This document shows positions 34,190 through 41,771 of a stretch of 50,513 nucleotides of DNA, piece by piece. This stretch comes from an uncultured Hungatella sp. (GTDB lineage: Bacteria > Bacillota > Clostridia > Lachnospirales > Lachnospiraceae): positions 1 to 50,513 of the forward strand of contig CATLBO010000009.1 of assembly GCA_949879025.1 (NCBI GenBank), in the 5' to 3' direction. Under the pieces are notes generated by a model that had not been told where the DNA came from, did no database searches, and saw only the letters and a program-made list of their open reading frames with translations. Both the position numbers and the translations under genes were made by a program. Every line of letters begins with the position of its first letter. The first letter of the stretch is position 1.

Positions 34190-36031
34190 ATGGCTTTTCA
34201 CCCGTCTCAGGAAGAAGCCATCCGTCATGTGGATGGACCAATGATGGTTCTGGCAGGCCCAGGTTCCGGAAAAACTACTGTCATTACCCACAGAACCAAA
34301 TATCTGATAGAAGAAAAGGGGATTGATCCTGCCAGCATTCTGGTAATTACGTTTACCAGAGCGGCGGCCAGAGAGATGCAGGAGCGGTTTGCCGCACTGG
34401 CAGAAGGGAAAGGCAAAAGGGTCAGTTTCGGCACGTTCCATTCTGTATTTTTTACAATTTTGAAATATGCATACCGCTATCAAGCCTCAGATATTGTAAG
34501 GGAAGAGCAAAAGATGCACTATATCCGGGAAATGATTCAGCAGTATGATCTTGAAATTGAGGATGAGCACGAATTTGTGCCGGCGATCTTAAGTGAAATC
34601 AGCTTTGTGAAAAGTGAAATGATCAGTTTGGATCATTATTATTCCCGGAACTGTTCGGAGGCCATGTTTAAGAAACTGTATGAAGGATATGAAGAGAGGA
34701 TGCGAAAAGCGGGGCTGCTGGATTTTGATGATATGCTGGTTATGTGCTGCCAGCTGTTTCGCCAGAGAAAGGATATTCTTCAGGCGTGGCAGAATAAATT
34801 CCGGTATATCCTTATTGATGAGTTTCAGGACATTAACCGGGTTCAGTATGAGATTGTGCGGATGCTGGCCCTGCCAAGAAATAATCTTTTTATTGTCGGA
34901 GATGATGATCAGTCGGTGTACCGGTTCCGAGGTGCAAAGCCGGAAATAATGCTTGGGTTTACAAAGGATTATCCTGAGGCCAGAACCGTGCTGCTGGGCA
35001 TGAATTACCGCTCTTCCAGGGAGATTGTGGATACGGCCTGCATGGTTATCAGGAACAATAAGAAACGGTATCAGAAGAAACTGACGGCTGCCAAAGGGGC
35101 GGGGAAACCAGTGATCACATGCATGAGCAAGGAGCCGCGGGAAGAAACGCTGCGGATTGCGGAGGAGATTCAGGATTATGTGAAGGCAGGATACAGGCTG
35201 GAAGACATTGCGGTTCTGTACCGCACCAATCTGAATCCAAGGCTGCTGGTAGAGCGGCTGATGGAGTACAATATTCCGTTTACCATGAAGGATTCTCTGC
35301 CTAATCTTTATGAACACTGGATATGCCGGAATATTCTTGCCTACATAAATGCTGCCAGAGGAAATCTGAAACGGGGCAACATCCTGCAGATCATTAATCG
35401 GCCAAACCGGTACATTAGCCGCGATGCTTTGGAGGAGGCGGACGTGTCATGGAATAAAGTGAAATCATTTTACCAGGATAAGGGGTGGATGGTGGAACGG
35501 GTGGAACAGCTGGAGTATGATCTTGTGATGCTGCGGGAAATGCCTCCTGCGGCTGCTGTCAATTATATACGCAAAGCCATAGGGTATGATGATTATCTGA
35601 AAGAGTATGCTCAGATCCGCAGTATGAAAGCAGAGGAACTTTTGGAGACAGCGGATCAGCTGAAGGAAAGTGCAGCAGGATTTAAGACTATGGAAGACTG
35701 GTTTGGGCATATGGAGGAGTATAAAAAGAGACTTCAGGAACAGGCCAGGAGCCGGAAAGAGGCGGCCCAGGGAGTTTCTTTGATGACTATGCACAGTTCC
35801 AAAGGGCTGGAGTTTCGGATTGTATATATTCTGGATGCCAATGAGGGAATCACGCCTCACAAGAAGGCGGTGCTGGATGTGGATATGGAGGAGGAACGGC
35901 GGATGTTCTATGTGGCTATGACCAGGGCCAGGGAGCGGCTGCATGTGTGCTATGTTGGAGAACGGTATGGAAAAAAGCAGGAACGATCCAGATTTGTGGA
36001 CGAGTATCTGGGCATAGGGGGCAGAGGCTGA
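34190..36031 (+). CDS. UvrD/PcrA-like ATP-dependent DNA helicase (short form)
   Basis: A 613-residue superfamily 1A helicase. Motif I is AGPGSGKTT (22-30), motif Ia ITFTRAAAREM, motif II DEFQD (210-214), motif III GDDDQSVYRFRGA, motif IV LGMNYRSS, motif V LMTMHSSKGLEF and motif VI FYVAMTRARERL. It is about 100-150 residues shorter than PcrA and lacks the C-terminal Tudor-like region, as in many clostridial paralogues. ATG 34190 is preferred since GGAGGAA (34174-34180) lies 9 bases upstream; a TTG-started extension is less likely. Probably a repair or recombination helicase, paralogous to the housekeeping PcrA. Confidence 0.9.
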   Translation: MAFHPSQEEAIRHVDGPMMVLAGPGSGKTTVITHRTKYLIEEKGIDPASILVITFTRAAAREMQERFAALAEGKGKRVSFGTFHSVFFTILKYAYRYQASDIVREEQKMHYIREMIQQYDLEIEDEHEFVPAILSEISFVKSEMISLDHYYSRNCSEAMFKKLYEGYEERMRKAGLLDFDDMLVMCCQLFRQRKDILQAWQNKFRYILIDEFQDINRVQYEIVRMLALPRNNLFIVGDDDQSVYRFRGAKPEIMLGFTKDYPEARTVLLGMNYRSSREIVDTACMVIRNNKKRYQKKLTAAKGAGKPVITCMSKEPREETLRIAEEIQDYVKAGYRLEDIAVLYRTNLNPRLLVERLMEYNIPFTMKDSLPNLYEHWICRNILAYINAARGNLKRGNILQIINRPNRYISRDALEEADVSWNKVKSFYQDKGWMVERVEQLEYDLVMLREMPPAAAVNYIRKAIGYDDYLKEYAQIRSMKAEELLETADQLKESAAGFKTMEDWFGHMEEYKKRLQEQARSRKEAAQGVSLMTMHSSKGLEFRIVYILDANEGITPHKKAVLDVDMEEERRMFYVAMTRARERLHVCYVGERYGKKQERSRFVDEYLGIGGRG

Positions 36032-36103
36032 TTTCCTGAATTTGGGAAATACATGGACAGAAGAAGCTAAGATGCTGTGTGGATGGAGGTGGACCATTGG
36101 GAT

Positions 36104-36652
36104 ATGAACAATGACACGAAAAATGACTTGGAAAGCCGTATCCATATTTACTGTGGAGACGGCAAGGGGAAGACCAGCGCTGCCATAGGACTGGCTGTGA
36201 GAGCAGCAGGGCGGGGAAAGAAAGTCCTTTTTGCCCGTTTTCTTAAAAATGATGATTCCGGCGAGGTGGAGACTTTAAGCCGGATTCCGGGGATCTGCCT
36301 GAAACCGTGCAGGAAAAGTTTCGGTTTTTTTTACCAGATGACAAAGGAGCAGAGACAAGAGGCTAAGGAGTATTATAAAAGACTGTTTCATGATGTCTGG
36401 GAAGAGGCAGTGGAAAATGGGTTTGATATACTGGTGCTGGATGAGATCATGGCAGCATGCAGATATGGGTTGGTGCCTGAAGAGGATGTGACAGGCTGCC
36501 TGAAAAGCCGCCCCGGTACTTTGGAAGTGGTGATGACCGGACGGGAGCCGTCCCACAAGATGATGGATCTGGCAGATTATGTGTCGGAGATACGCAAAAT
36601 AAAGCATCCATTTGACAAAGGGATTGGGGCTCGGAAGGGAATCGAATATTAA
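36104..36652 (+). CDS. CobO/CobA-type corrinoid adenosyltransferase-like ATPase
   Basis: A 182-residue P-loop protein. Walker A in YCGDGKGKTSAAIG, the LVLDEI segment corresponding to Walker B and the VMTGREPSHKMMDLADYVSEI motif are those of the CobA/CobO family, which adenosylates cob(I)alamin or cob(I)yrinic acid diamide. The C-terminal HPFDKGIGARKGIEY is typical too. The start is somewhat uncertain: ATG 36104 has GGAGGTGG about 12 bases upstream, while ATG 36083 would add 7 residues. No other cobalamin gene is near; the helicase upstream is close (72 bases) and may be cotranscribed. Confidence 0.83.
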   Translation: MNNDTKNDLESRIHIYCGDGKGKTSAAIGLAVRAAGRGKKVLFARFLKNDDSGEVETLSRIPGICLKPCRKSFGFFYQMTKEQRQEAKEYYKRLFHDVWEEAVENGFDILVLDEIMAACRYGLVPEEDVTGCLKSRPGTLEVVMTGREPSHKMMDLADYVSEIRKIKHPFDKGIGARKGIEY

Positions 36653-36812
36653 TACGTCTGTGAAAATCAGAGGGGTTATAGGCTTAGAGGAAATATTTGC
36701 AAGAAATACAGGCAAAAAACTTGCATCCAGCCTTGTATTCTGATACAGTGGAGTCAGGACAGCGCAGGCTGTGAGAAAACTATTATAAAGAGAAAAGAAA
36801 GGATCAGATTTT

Positions 36813-37139
36813 ATGGAGAATAATAATATGGAACCCCAGGAGGAGATGACAGTTACGCTGACCATGGATGACGGCAGCGAGGTAGAGTGCGTGGTTCTTA
36901 CTATTTTTGAAGCCGGGGAAAGGGATTACATTGCACTGCTTCCCATGGACAGTGCTGATGCCGAGGAGGGTGAGGTTTATCTGTACCGCTACAGTGAGCC
37001 GGAAGACGGGGAACCGGTTTTGGATAATATTGAGGATGACGAGGAATATGAAATTGTGGCTGATGCATTTGATGAACTTTTGGATGCCCAGGAATATGAT
37101 GAACTGATTGGGGAAGACGAGCTGGAAGATATGGAATAG
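36813..37139 (+). CDS. DUF1292 family protein
   Basis: A 108-residue very acidic protein. The core TVTLTMDDGSEVECVVLTIFE, with the later YIALLPM and VYLYRYSE segments, matches DUF1292 (YrzB-like), a small conserved Firmicute family of unknown role. The family often sits near alaS/ruvX, but here it stands after a CobO-like gene. The C-terminal third is a run of Glu and Asp with interspersed Tyr. ATG 36813 follows AAAGGA; ATG 36828 is an alternative. A strong bidirectional terminator follows 68 bases later. Confidence 0.85.
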   Translation: MENNNMEPQEEMTVTLTMDDGSEVECVVLTIFEAGERDYIALLPMDSADAEEGEVYLYRYSEPEDGEPVLDNIEDDEEYEIVADAFDELLDAQEYDELIGEDELEDME

Positions 37140-37206
37140 AAGCCTAGTGCCAGCTGGATATTTCCATCTTTTTGAAGCAGGAATGCAGGCACAGACAAAG
37201 GATAAC

Positions 37207-37252
37207 AAAAGCTGCGCTGCCGGTTTATAATAACAGGCAGCGCAGCTTTTGT
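37207..37252. terminator. Bidirectional terminator between DUF1292 and CYTH genes
   Basis: A perfect 15-bp stem, AAAAGCTGCGCTGCC/GGCAGCGCAGCTTTT, has a 14-base loop. The T-run on one strand mirrors the A-run on the other, so it serves both convergent genes. Confidence 0.95.
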
Positions 37253-37299
37253 ATTTCTGCAGAGCAATGTGCCAGGCAGGACGCTTGACACAGGCCAGC

Positions 37300-37758
37300 C
37301 TACGGCATTCCTGTCTGCAGTGCCAAACGGCTGTTTTGATATTCGCCGGAAAATGTTACGTCTTTTCCAAGCCATTTAGGAGGAACAAAACTTTCCGCCT
37401 GTTCCATTGTCTTAAATTCCACTTCTGCCAGCATCAGGCCCTGATATTTCCCGTAGAATACATCCAGTTCAATGATCAGCTCCGTATTCTCAATGGGAAT
37501 CAGAAAACGGCGCTTGGTCAGGACAATGCCGTCGGCTTTGGCAAGAAGATGTCCGTAAGCTTCCAAAGTAAGGGGAAGATTGTATTCTTCCCGGGCCAAA
37601 AGCCCTTTTGACTTGTAGGTAAGATAGCAGGAATCGTCTTCTTTCCGAATCCGTACTACAGGTTCCGTACATAAGTAGGCCTGTTCAATAAGGCGGGAGG
37701 GAAAAGATTCATAATCCTCAGGCGGGCAGGTGACAAGATATTTGCGTTCGATTTCCAT
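37300..37758 (-). CDS. CYTH-domain protein (triphosphate tunnel metalloenzyme)
   Basis: A 152-residue protein with the CYTH signature EIERKYLV at its N-terminus. The further basic and acidic tunnel residues are in VVRIRKEDDSCYLTYKSKG, LTKRRFLIP, ELDVFYG and AEVEFKTMEQA. Members hydrolyse triphosphates such as thiamine triphosphate or inorganic triphosphate. AAAGGAG is 6-7 bases upstream of ATG. Single gene with its own promoter. Confidence 0.9.
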   Translation of the reverse strand: MEIERKYLVTCPPEDYESFPSRLIEQAYLCTEPVVRIRKEDDSCYLTYKSKGLLAREEYNLPLTLEAYGHLLAKADGIVLTKRRFLIPIENTELIIELDVFYGKYQGLMLAEVEFKTMEQAESFVPPKWLGKDVTFSGEYQNSRLALQTGMP

Positions 37759-37790
37759 GGGAAACTCCTTTAAACGTTGAAAGTGGCTTT

Positions 37791-37819
37791 ATCATATCAT
37801 GAAACGTGACTGAGCGCAA
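37791..37819 (-). promoter_or_regulatory. Promoter of the CYTH gene
   Basis: On the minus strand TTGCGC (37819-37814) and TATGAT (37796-37791) are 17 bases apart, about 33 bases before the start codon. The rest of 37820-38043 shows a GGAAGG/CCTTCC hairpin near 37937 and two GACAGCCCC copies, but no gene. Confidence 0.65.
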
Positions 37820-38043
37820 GGAATAGCTGTGCCGGCAGATTTTATTTGGCAGTATCAGGGAAGAATGGTGAAGAAATATAAATATTAAAATTTTTGCTGC
37901 GACAGCCCCGATGCCACAAGGACAGCCCCTTAAGGAAGGTATACCGCCTTCCCAAGTAGCTCATGGCTTGGCTTAATAAATAAACTGCCTGTAGACCGGA
38001 CGCTTATGGATGGATACAAAATAAGAAAGGACAGCATAAGAGG

Positions 38044-38262
38044 ATGAAGAACGATACCTATGAAAGGGAGCTGCTCTATTGGTCAGAGCAGGAGCCAGTG
38101 TGGAGGGATCTGGAGGGTAAGACGGTAATGATATCCGGAGCATCCGGGATGGTGGGAAGATGCCTGACGGATCTGATCATGACGCATAACCGCTTCACTG
38201 GCCATGGAAAGGAAACCAGCATCATTGCCCTGAGCAGGAACAGGGAGCATCGCCGAAGGTGA
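38044..38262 (+). pseudogene. Truncated NAD-dependent epimerase/dehydratase
   Basis: A 72-residue frame holding only the N-terminus of an extended short-chain dehydrogenase. The Rossmann motif appears as ISGASGMVGRCLTDLIM (about 29-45), followed by a first strand IIALSRN. Intact sugar-nucleotide epimerases of this group have over 300 residues, with a YxxxK active site that is missing here. The frame ends in EHRRR at 38262, just where the sequence changes character. It is the 5' remnant of a deleted gene. Confidence 0.7.
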
Positions 38263-38387
38263 CAGTTACATGGTCCGTATCTTTGAAAAAAAGGGAAGAG
38301 GCAGAGAAAACGGAAAACGGAAATGAAGAAAGCACTGCAGCCGGAAGCAGCGAAAAAAACGGCAGTGGTGCGGCTCAGGATGTTTGA
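38259..38387 (+). pseudogene. Unrelated 3' gene fragment joined to the epimerase remnant
   Basis: Another phase is open from about 38259 to TGA at 38387 and would encode VTVTWSVSLKKREEAEKT followed by a Gly/Ser/Asn/Glu-rich end. The low-complexity hydrophilic tail looks like the C-terminus of a secreted or surface protein. No start or ribosome site is present. It probably marks the other side of a deletion that removed the middle of two genes. Confidence 0.4.
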
Positions 38388-38437
38388 AAGATAGGATATC
38401 CCCAAATATAACAGACTTTATATTGCTTAAAAAGGGA

Positions 38438-38508
38438 TTGACTTATATAGATATTCGATATATAATCTTTTATATAGATTATCGATATATATACGTATTC
38501 GATACAAG
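38438..38508 (+). promoter_or_regulatory. PadR promoter with overlapping operator repeats
   Basis: TTGACT (38438-38443), 17 bases and TATAAT (38461-38466) form the promoter. Two 21-base near-copies, differing at two central positions, lie at 38444-38464 and 38471-38491, 27 bases apart, with a partial third at 38496-38508. Each has TATAT-type outer arms around a GAT-TCGA core. The first fills the spacer and -10 box, as expected for an autorepressor site. Confidence 0.75.
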
Positions 38509-38523
38509 AAAGGGGATGGCAAT

Positions 38524-38988
38524 TTGGCGACAGACAAGAATCAGGTATCAGGCAATACAGCTATGCTGCTTTTACAGCTTTTGTCGAAGAAAGATATGTA
38601 CGGCTATGAGATGATTGAGGAGCTGCAGCATAGATCAAACCATGTGTTTGATCTGAAAGCAGGAACGCTTTACCCCCTCCTTCATAGTATGGAAGCCAGA
38701 AATCAGCTGATATCCTATGAGAAAGAGGCAGGGGGGAAGATGCGCAGGTATTACCAGATTACAAGGGATGGGAGAAAGGAGCTGGAGCGCAGGAAAAAGG
38801 AGTGGGAGACATACAGTGCAGCTGTTGCCCAGGTAATGGCTGCTGACAGTACAGGATTTGCAGGAGACGGTTTATTCCCTGCCGGATCAGGTAAGGCAAG
38901 GACTTGGGCGGCACATGCCTTTGAAAGCTGTCTGCAGGAAAGACTCTGTCTGCAGGACGCAAAAGGAGGAGTGCTTTATGGGAATTAA
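38524..38988 (+). CDS. PadR-family transcriptional regulator
   Basis: A 154-residue winged-helix repressor. The diagnostic MLLLQLLSKKDMYGYEMIEELQ, cut here at its landmark YGYEMI, is followed by FDLKAGTLYPLLHSME and the wing RRYYQITRDGRKEL. The last 45 residues (from about 109) are unlike a normal PadR C-terminus and rich in Gly, Ala and Cys; this tail overlaps the start of the next gene. TTG 38524 is taken as start with AAAGGGG upstream. The overlap of 11 bases indicates translational coupling with the membrane protein gene. PadR proteins of this type, paired with permease-prefix membrane proteins, occur widely in Firmicutes. Confidence 0.85.
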   Translation: MATDKNQVSGNTAMLLLQLLSKKDMYGYEMIEELQHRSNHVFDLKAGTLYPLLHSMEARNQLISYEKEAGGKMRRYYQITRDGRKELERRKKEWETYSAAVAQVMAADSTGFAGDGLFPAGSGKARTWAAHAFESCLQERLCLQDAKGGVLYGN

Positions 38989-40402
38989 AGAGTATTTAGA
39001 TACACTGTCAGGCCAGATCCGCAGCCGGAAAGCCAGGGCAATGGCAGTTAAAGAGATTGAAGATCACATAAACGATCAGGCGGATTTTTTTGAGAGCCAA
39101 GGCATGGAGAGTCAGGAAGCCGTACAAGAGGCAGTACGCCAGATGGGAGATCCGGTGGAGGCAGGAGTGGAACTTGACAGGATTCATCGTCCCGATATGG
39201 AGTGGCGGCTGTTTGGCTGGATTATTCTATTCTCTGTACTGGGGCTGGTGATTCAGTATATTTGCTTTTACTGCTGCCGCATTGGGGATGTATCAGCCCA
39301 GAGCAAGTGGATATTGGGAGATTCTACAGGAAATTTTGTGCGTCAGTGCGTTTACACGGTTATTGGATTGGCGGTTATGGCTGCTGTCTGCCTAATGGAT
39401 TACAGCGTCATGGGAAAGCATGCAAGTCTGCTGGCGGCCTGTTTTCTGGTGCTTATTGTCTTAAGCTGTACATTTGGGGTGATCCGTCAAATAAATGGAG
39501 GCCATCCTCAGTTAAAATGCCTGTTGTATCTGTTTGTGCCTCTGTACGGCGGAATCCTTTATCAAAACAGGGGAAAAGGCTGGAGGGGAATGGGGCTTTG
39601 TTATTTATGGATCGGGGCAGCATTTTTGGTTGGGGCAGAAGGCATTGGCGGAGGCTTGGGAGTAGTCATAGATGTAATAGCTGTATGTCTTATGATGCTT
39701 TTTGCTGCTGCCTGCAAAGGATGGTTTCATTTGTCGAAGAAGTCAGGCATAAAAGCAACAACTGTTTTGCTGGCATTGATGGCAATATCAGCAGGGCTGT
39801 TTGTAAAGTTCGGCTTAAAACCATATCAGGCTATGCGGCTTAAAGTGTGGCTTCACCCGGAACAGTACGCAGATCAGGGCGGATACAGTATTGTAACCAT
39901 ACGAAAGATTGTGTCCAGCCTGTCTATAAACAGAGACTGCTTCAAGATATTGGAGAAAAGAGGGCTTGAGGATTTTTTATATGCAGGGAAAAGCGGAAGC
40001 GACTTTATGATTCTGCGTACGGCAGTGACTATGGGGCTTTTCAAGACTTTATGTATCCTGTGTCTTTTCTGTGCCTTTTTCATTTACCTGTTTTGGCAGG
40101 CTTCCCATGAAAAAAACCAGATGGGACAAATAATGGGGCTTGGCTGTACCATGATGCTGGCAGTGGAAACGGTGCGCAATGTAATGTATAATTTTGGAAT
40201 AGGCTTGGGTTCCACAGGAGGAATTCCGTTTTTTTCGTATGGATGGGTTCATACTATGGCAATTTATATGCTTTTGGGAATTCTGCTGAGTATCTACCGA
40301 TACCGCAATTTGGTATGGGAAGACCCTGTGAAAACAGGGGACAGTTCTGGGCTAAGAATCGGAAACTATGTGATTCGGGTGGAGAAAAAGCCTGTTTCTT
40401 AA
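38978..40402 (+). CDS. SEDS-family (FtsW/RodA/SpoVE-like) membrane protein with permease-prefix domain
   Basis: A 474-residue protein. The first 72 or so residues form a cytosolic permease-prefix (DUF1700/HAAS-like) domain with KEIEDHINDQ and AVRQMGDPVEAGVELDRIHRP. About ten membrane helices follow. SEDS landmarks are GSDFMIL with Asp342 in the position of the FtsW catalytic Asp, and GGIPFFSYGWVHT corresponding to the TGIPLPFISYGG signature. SEDS proteins polymerise peptidoglycan glycan strands. The usual Pro-Glu before the catalytic Asp is not conserved, so activity or substrate may differ. GGAGG (38965-38969) lies 8 bases before ATG. Control by the coupled PadR is likely. Confidence 0.85.
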   Translation: MGIKEYLDTLSGQIRSRKARAMAVKEIEDHINDQADFFESQGMESQEAVQEAVRQMGDPVEAGVELDRIHRPDMEWRLFGWIILFSVLGLVIQYICFYCCRIGDVSAQSKWILGDSTGNFVRQCVYTVIGLAVMAAVCLMDYSVMGKHASLLAACFLVLIVLSCTFGVIRQINGGHPQLKCLLYLFVPLYGGILYQNRGKGWRGMGLCYLWIGAAFLVGAEGIGGGLGVVIDVIAVCLMMLFAAACKGWFHLSKKSGIKATTVLLALMAISAGLFVKFGLKPYQAMRLKVWLHPEQYADQGGYSIVTIRKIVSSLSINRDCFKILEKRGLEDFLYAGKSGSDFMILRTAVTMGLFKTLCILCLFCAFFIYLFWQASHEKNQMGQIMGLGCTMMLAVETVRNVMYNFGIGLGSTGGIPFFSYGWVHTMAIYMLLGILLSIYRYRNLVWEDPVKTGDSSGLRIGNYVIRVEKKPVS

Positions 40403-40451
40403 AAACCTGCTGAAATATTTGGATAATCTGAAGTCTGAAGAAGAACTTTCT

Positions 40452-40494
40452 AAAAAGGCCGGCCTGCTATATAATAAAGCAGACCAGCCTTTTT
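40452..40494. terminator. Bidirectional terminator after the SEDS gene
   Basis: Arms AAAAAGGC..CTGCT and AGCAG..GCCTTTTT pair with a 4-base internal mismatch. A-run and T-run symmetry allows it to serve both the SEDS gene and the convergent DUF4397 gene. Confidence 0.85.
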
Positions 40495-40526
40495 CATTTT
40501 TGTTTCAGCCTGCAGCCGCCTGAAAA

Positions 40527-41510
40527 TCAGTCTTCTATAGTAAGAACCCGGAAACCTACATCTGACCAGTTATTTCCTATTAAATAGGAAGTGTATCTGT
40601 TTCCTGCAGAAATATTTGTCTGGAAGGAAACCAGGGGATCATTGCTGAAGTTTCCGCCGGTTACTGTACCAACAGCAATCATAGGCAGTTCCCGGATTGC
40701 GGAGAGTGTATTGGAGTTAGTTACATAGAACTGATACGTTCCTGCCATGGCCTGCTTGTAGGCGGTTACTTCCCGGAAGCCCACATTGCGGAACACGGCA
40801 TCATGGCTGTAAAGCATCACGTCGTAACTGGAACCGCTGTAGGAGAAATTGGCTGCCCGGTAGCATCCCGTGTTATAGTTCATGTTGCTGCAGCCGTCAT
40901 TGGATACCTGAGTCATGGTAAGGCCGCCGGCAGGGGCGTCTGCCAGAACCATGGTATATCTCTGTCCGCCTGTAAAGGGGAACGTCTGCTGAAGTAGAAC
41001 GCTGCGCAGGCCAGAAGCCCGCCTTACAGTGACTGTGTGGAACCCATCAGATACCCGGTCATAGCCGGACACCGTGCCGAAACGGGAATTGTTAACATAG
41101 GTGGTATTGTCAATGGAAATGCTGACAGGAAAACTGTTGGTGGAAGCATTTAAAAATCGTACCTGAGCATTGCTTTGGGAAACATTGCAGTTTGGACAGG
41201 AAGGGAAAATAGGGAAAGTCACAGGCGGCCAGACCGTGCAGTTATTGCAGCCGTTGTTATTGTTTCCAGGATAAGCCGGGATTCCGCCTTCCGGAGCGAT
41301 TGGAAGGGAAATTCCATAATCATTGTTATTGTCTGTATTGTTCATGTTTCCGGGGTAAGCCGGGATTCCGCCTTCCGGAGCGACGGGAAGGGAAATTCCA
41401 TAATCATTGTTGGGTGCAGCATTTGTGTTGTCCGTAGCGGCAGGAGTGGTGATGCCGTAATCTTCTGGAGTTAAATGAGAATTAGAAGCGTTTGCATTGT
41501 TCTCAGCCAT
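40527..41510 (-). CDS. DUF4397 domain protein with N-terminal repeats
   Basis: A 327-residue protein. The N-terminal 95 residues contain two near-identical copies of NDYGISLPVAPEGGIPAYPG and a weaker third (DYGITTPAA), Asn-rich spacers, and a Cys cluster with two CxxC-like pairs (GCNNC, CPNC). Two DUF4397 beta-sandwich modules follow: NAQVRFLNASTNSFPVSISI with FGTVSGYDRVSDGFHTVTV, and FSYSGSSYDVMLYSHDAVF onward. There is no signal peptide, although DUF4397 is usually extracellular. An absent signal, Asn/Cys-rich repeats and a spore-forming host would fit a spore-surface protein, which is inference. Ribosome site weak (GAGG). Confidence 0.83.
   Translation of the reverse strand: MAENNANASNSHLTPEDYGITTPAATDNTNAAPNNDYGISLPVAPEGGIPAYPGNMNNTDNNNDYGISLPIAPEGGIPAYPGNNNNGCNNCTVWPPVTFPIFPSCPNCNVSQSNAQVRFLNASTNSFPVSISIDNTTYVNNSRFGTVSGYDRVSDGFHTVTVRRASGLRSVLLQQTFPFTGGQRYTMVLADAPAGGLTMTQVSNDGCSNMNYNTGCYRAANFSYSGSSYDVMLYSHDAVFRNVGFREVTAYKQAMAGTYQFYVTNSNTLSAIRELPMIAVGTVTGGNFSNDPLVSFQTNISAGNRYTSYLIGNNWSDVGFRVLTIED
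41262..41411. repeat. 66-base direct repeat inside the DUF4397 gene
   Basis: Copies at 41262-41327 and 41346-41411 differ at only about four positions and have a period of 84 bases. The near-identity at the DNA level suggests recent duplication or gene conversion. Confidence 0.85.
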
Positions 41511-41683
41511 AGAAGAGCCTCAATGTGTTTTTACTTTACATTATGAATAAAACTGATTTTGGTTACGGAAAATTCACGGAAATATTATGGCTTTGAAGAA
41601 AAGAGTCTCTTACCTGGAAACGGCATAAATTAAGGTATGCAGATCTTTTTGTAACGGAACTATAACAGAATGTGAAGGAAGAC

Positions 41684-41712
41684 TTGACCGAAAAGGCCAA
41701 GAGGATTATAAT
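41684..41712 (+). promoter_or_regulatory. Promoter of the MscS-like gene
   Basis: TTGACC (41684-41689), a 17-base spacer and TATAAT (41707-41712). Immediately downstream GGGC-TTTAT-GCCC (41720-41732) would form a hairpin at the very 5' end of the mRNA. Confidence 0.82.
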
Positions 41713-41771
41713 AGAAAAAGGGCTTTATGCCCTTGGGCTGAAAATGATGGAAGGTACTGTTAGGTGGAAAT

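Noticed and set aside
33919..34326. Open frame of about 135 codons between gltX and the helicase
   Set aside because: It crosses a terminator and the helicase start in another phase, and shows no ribosome site or domain.
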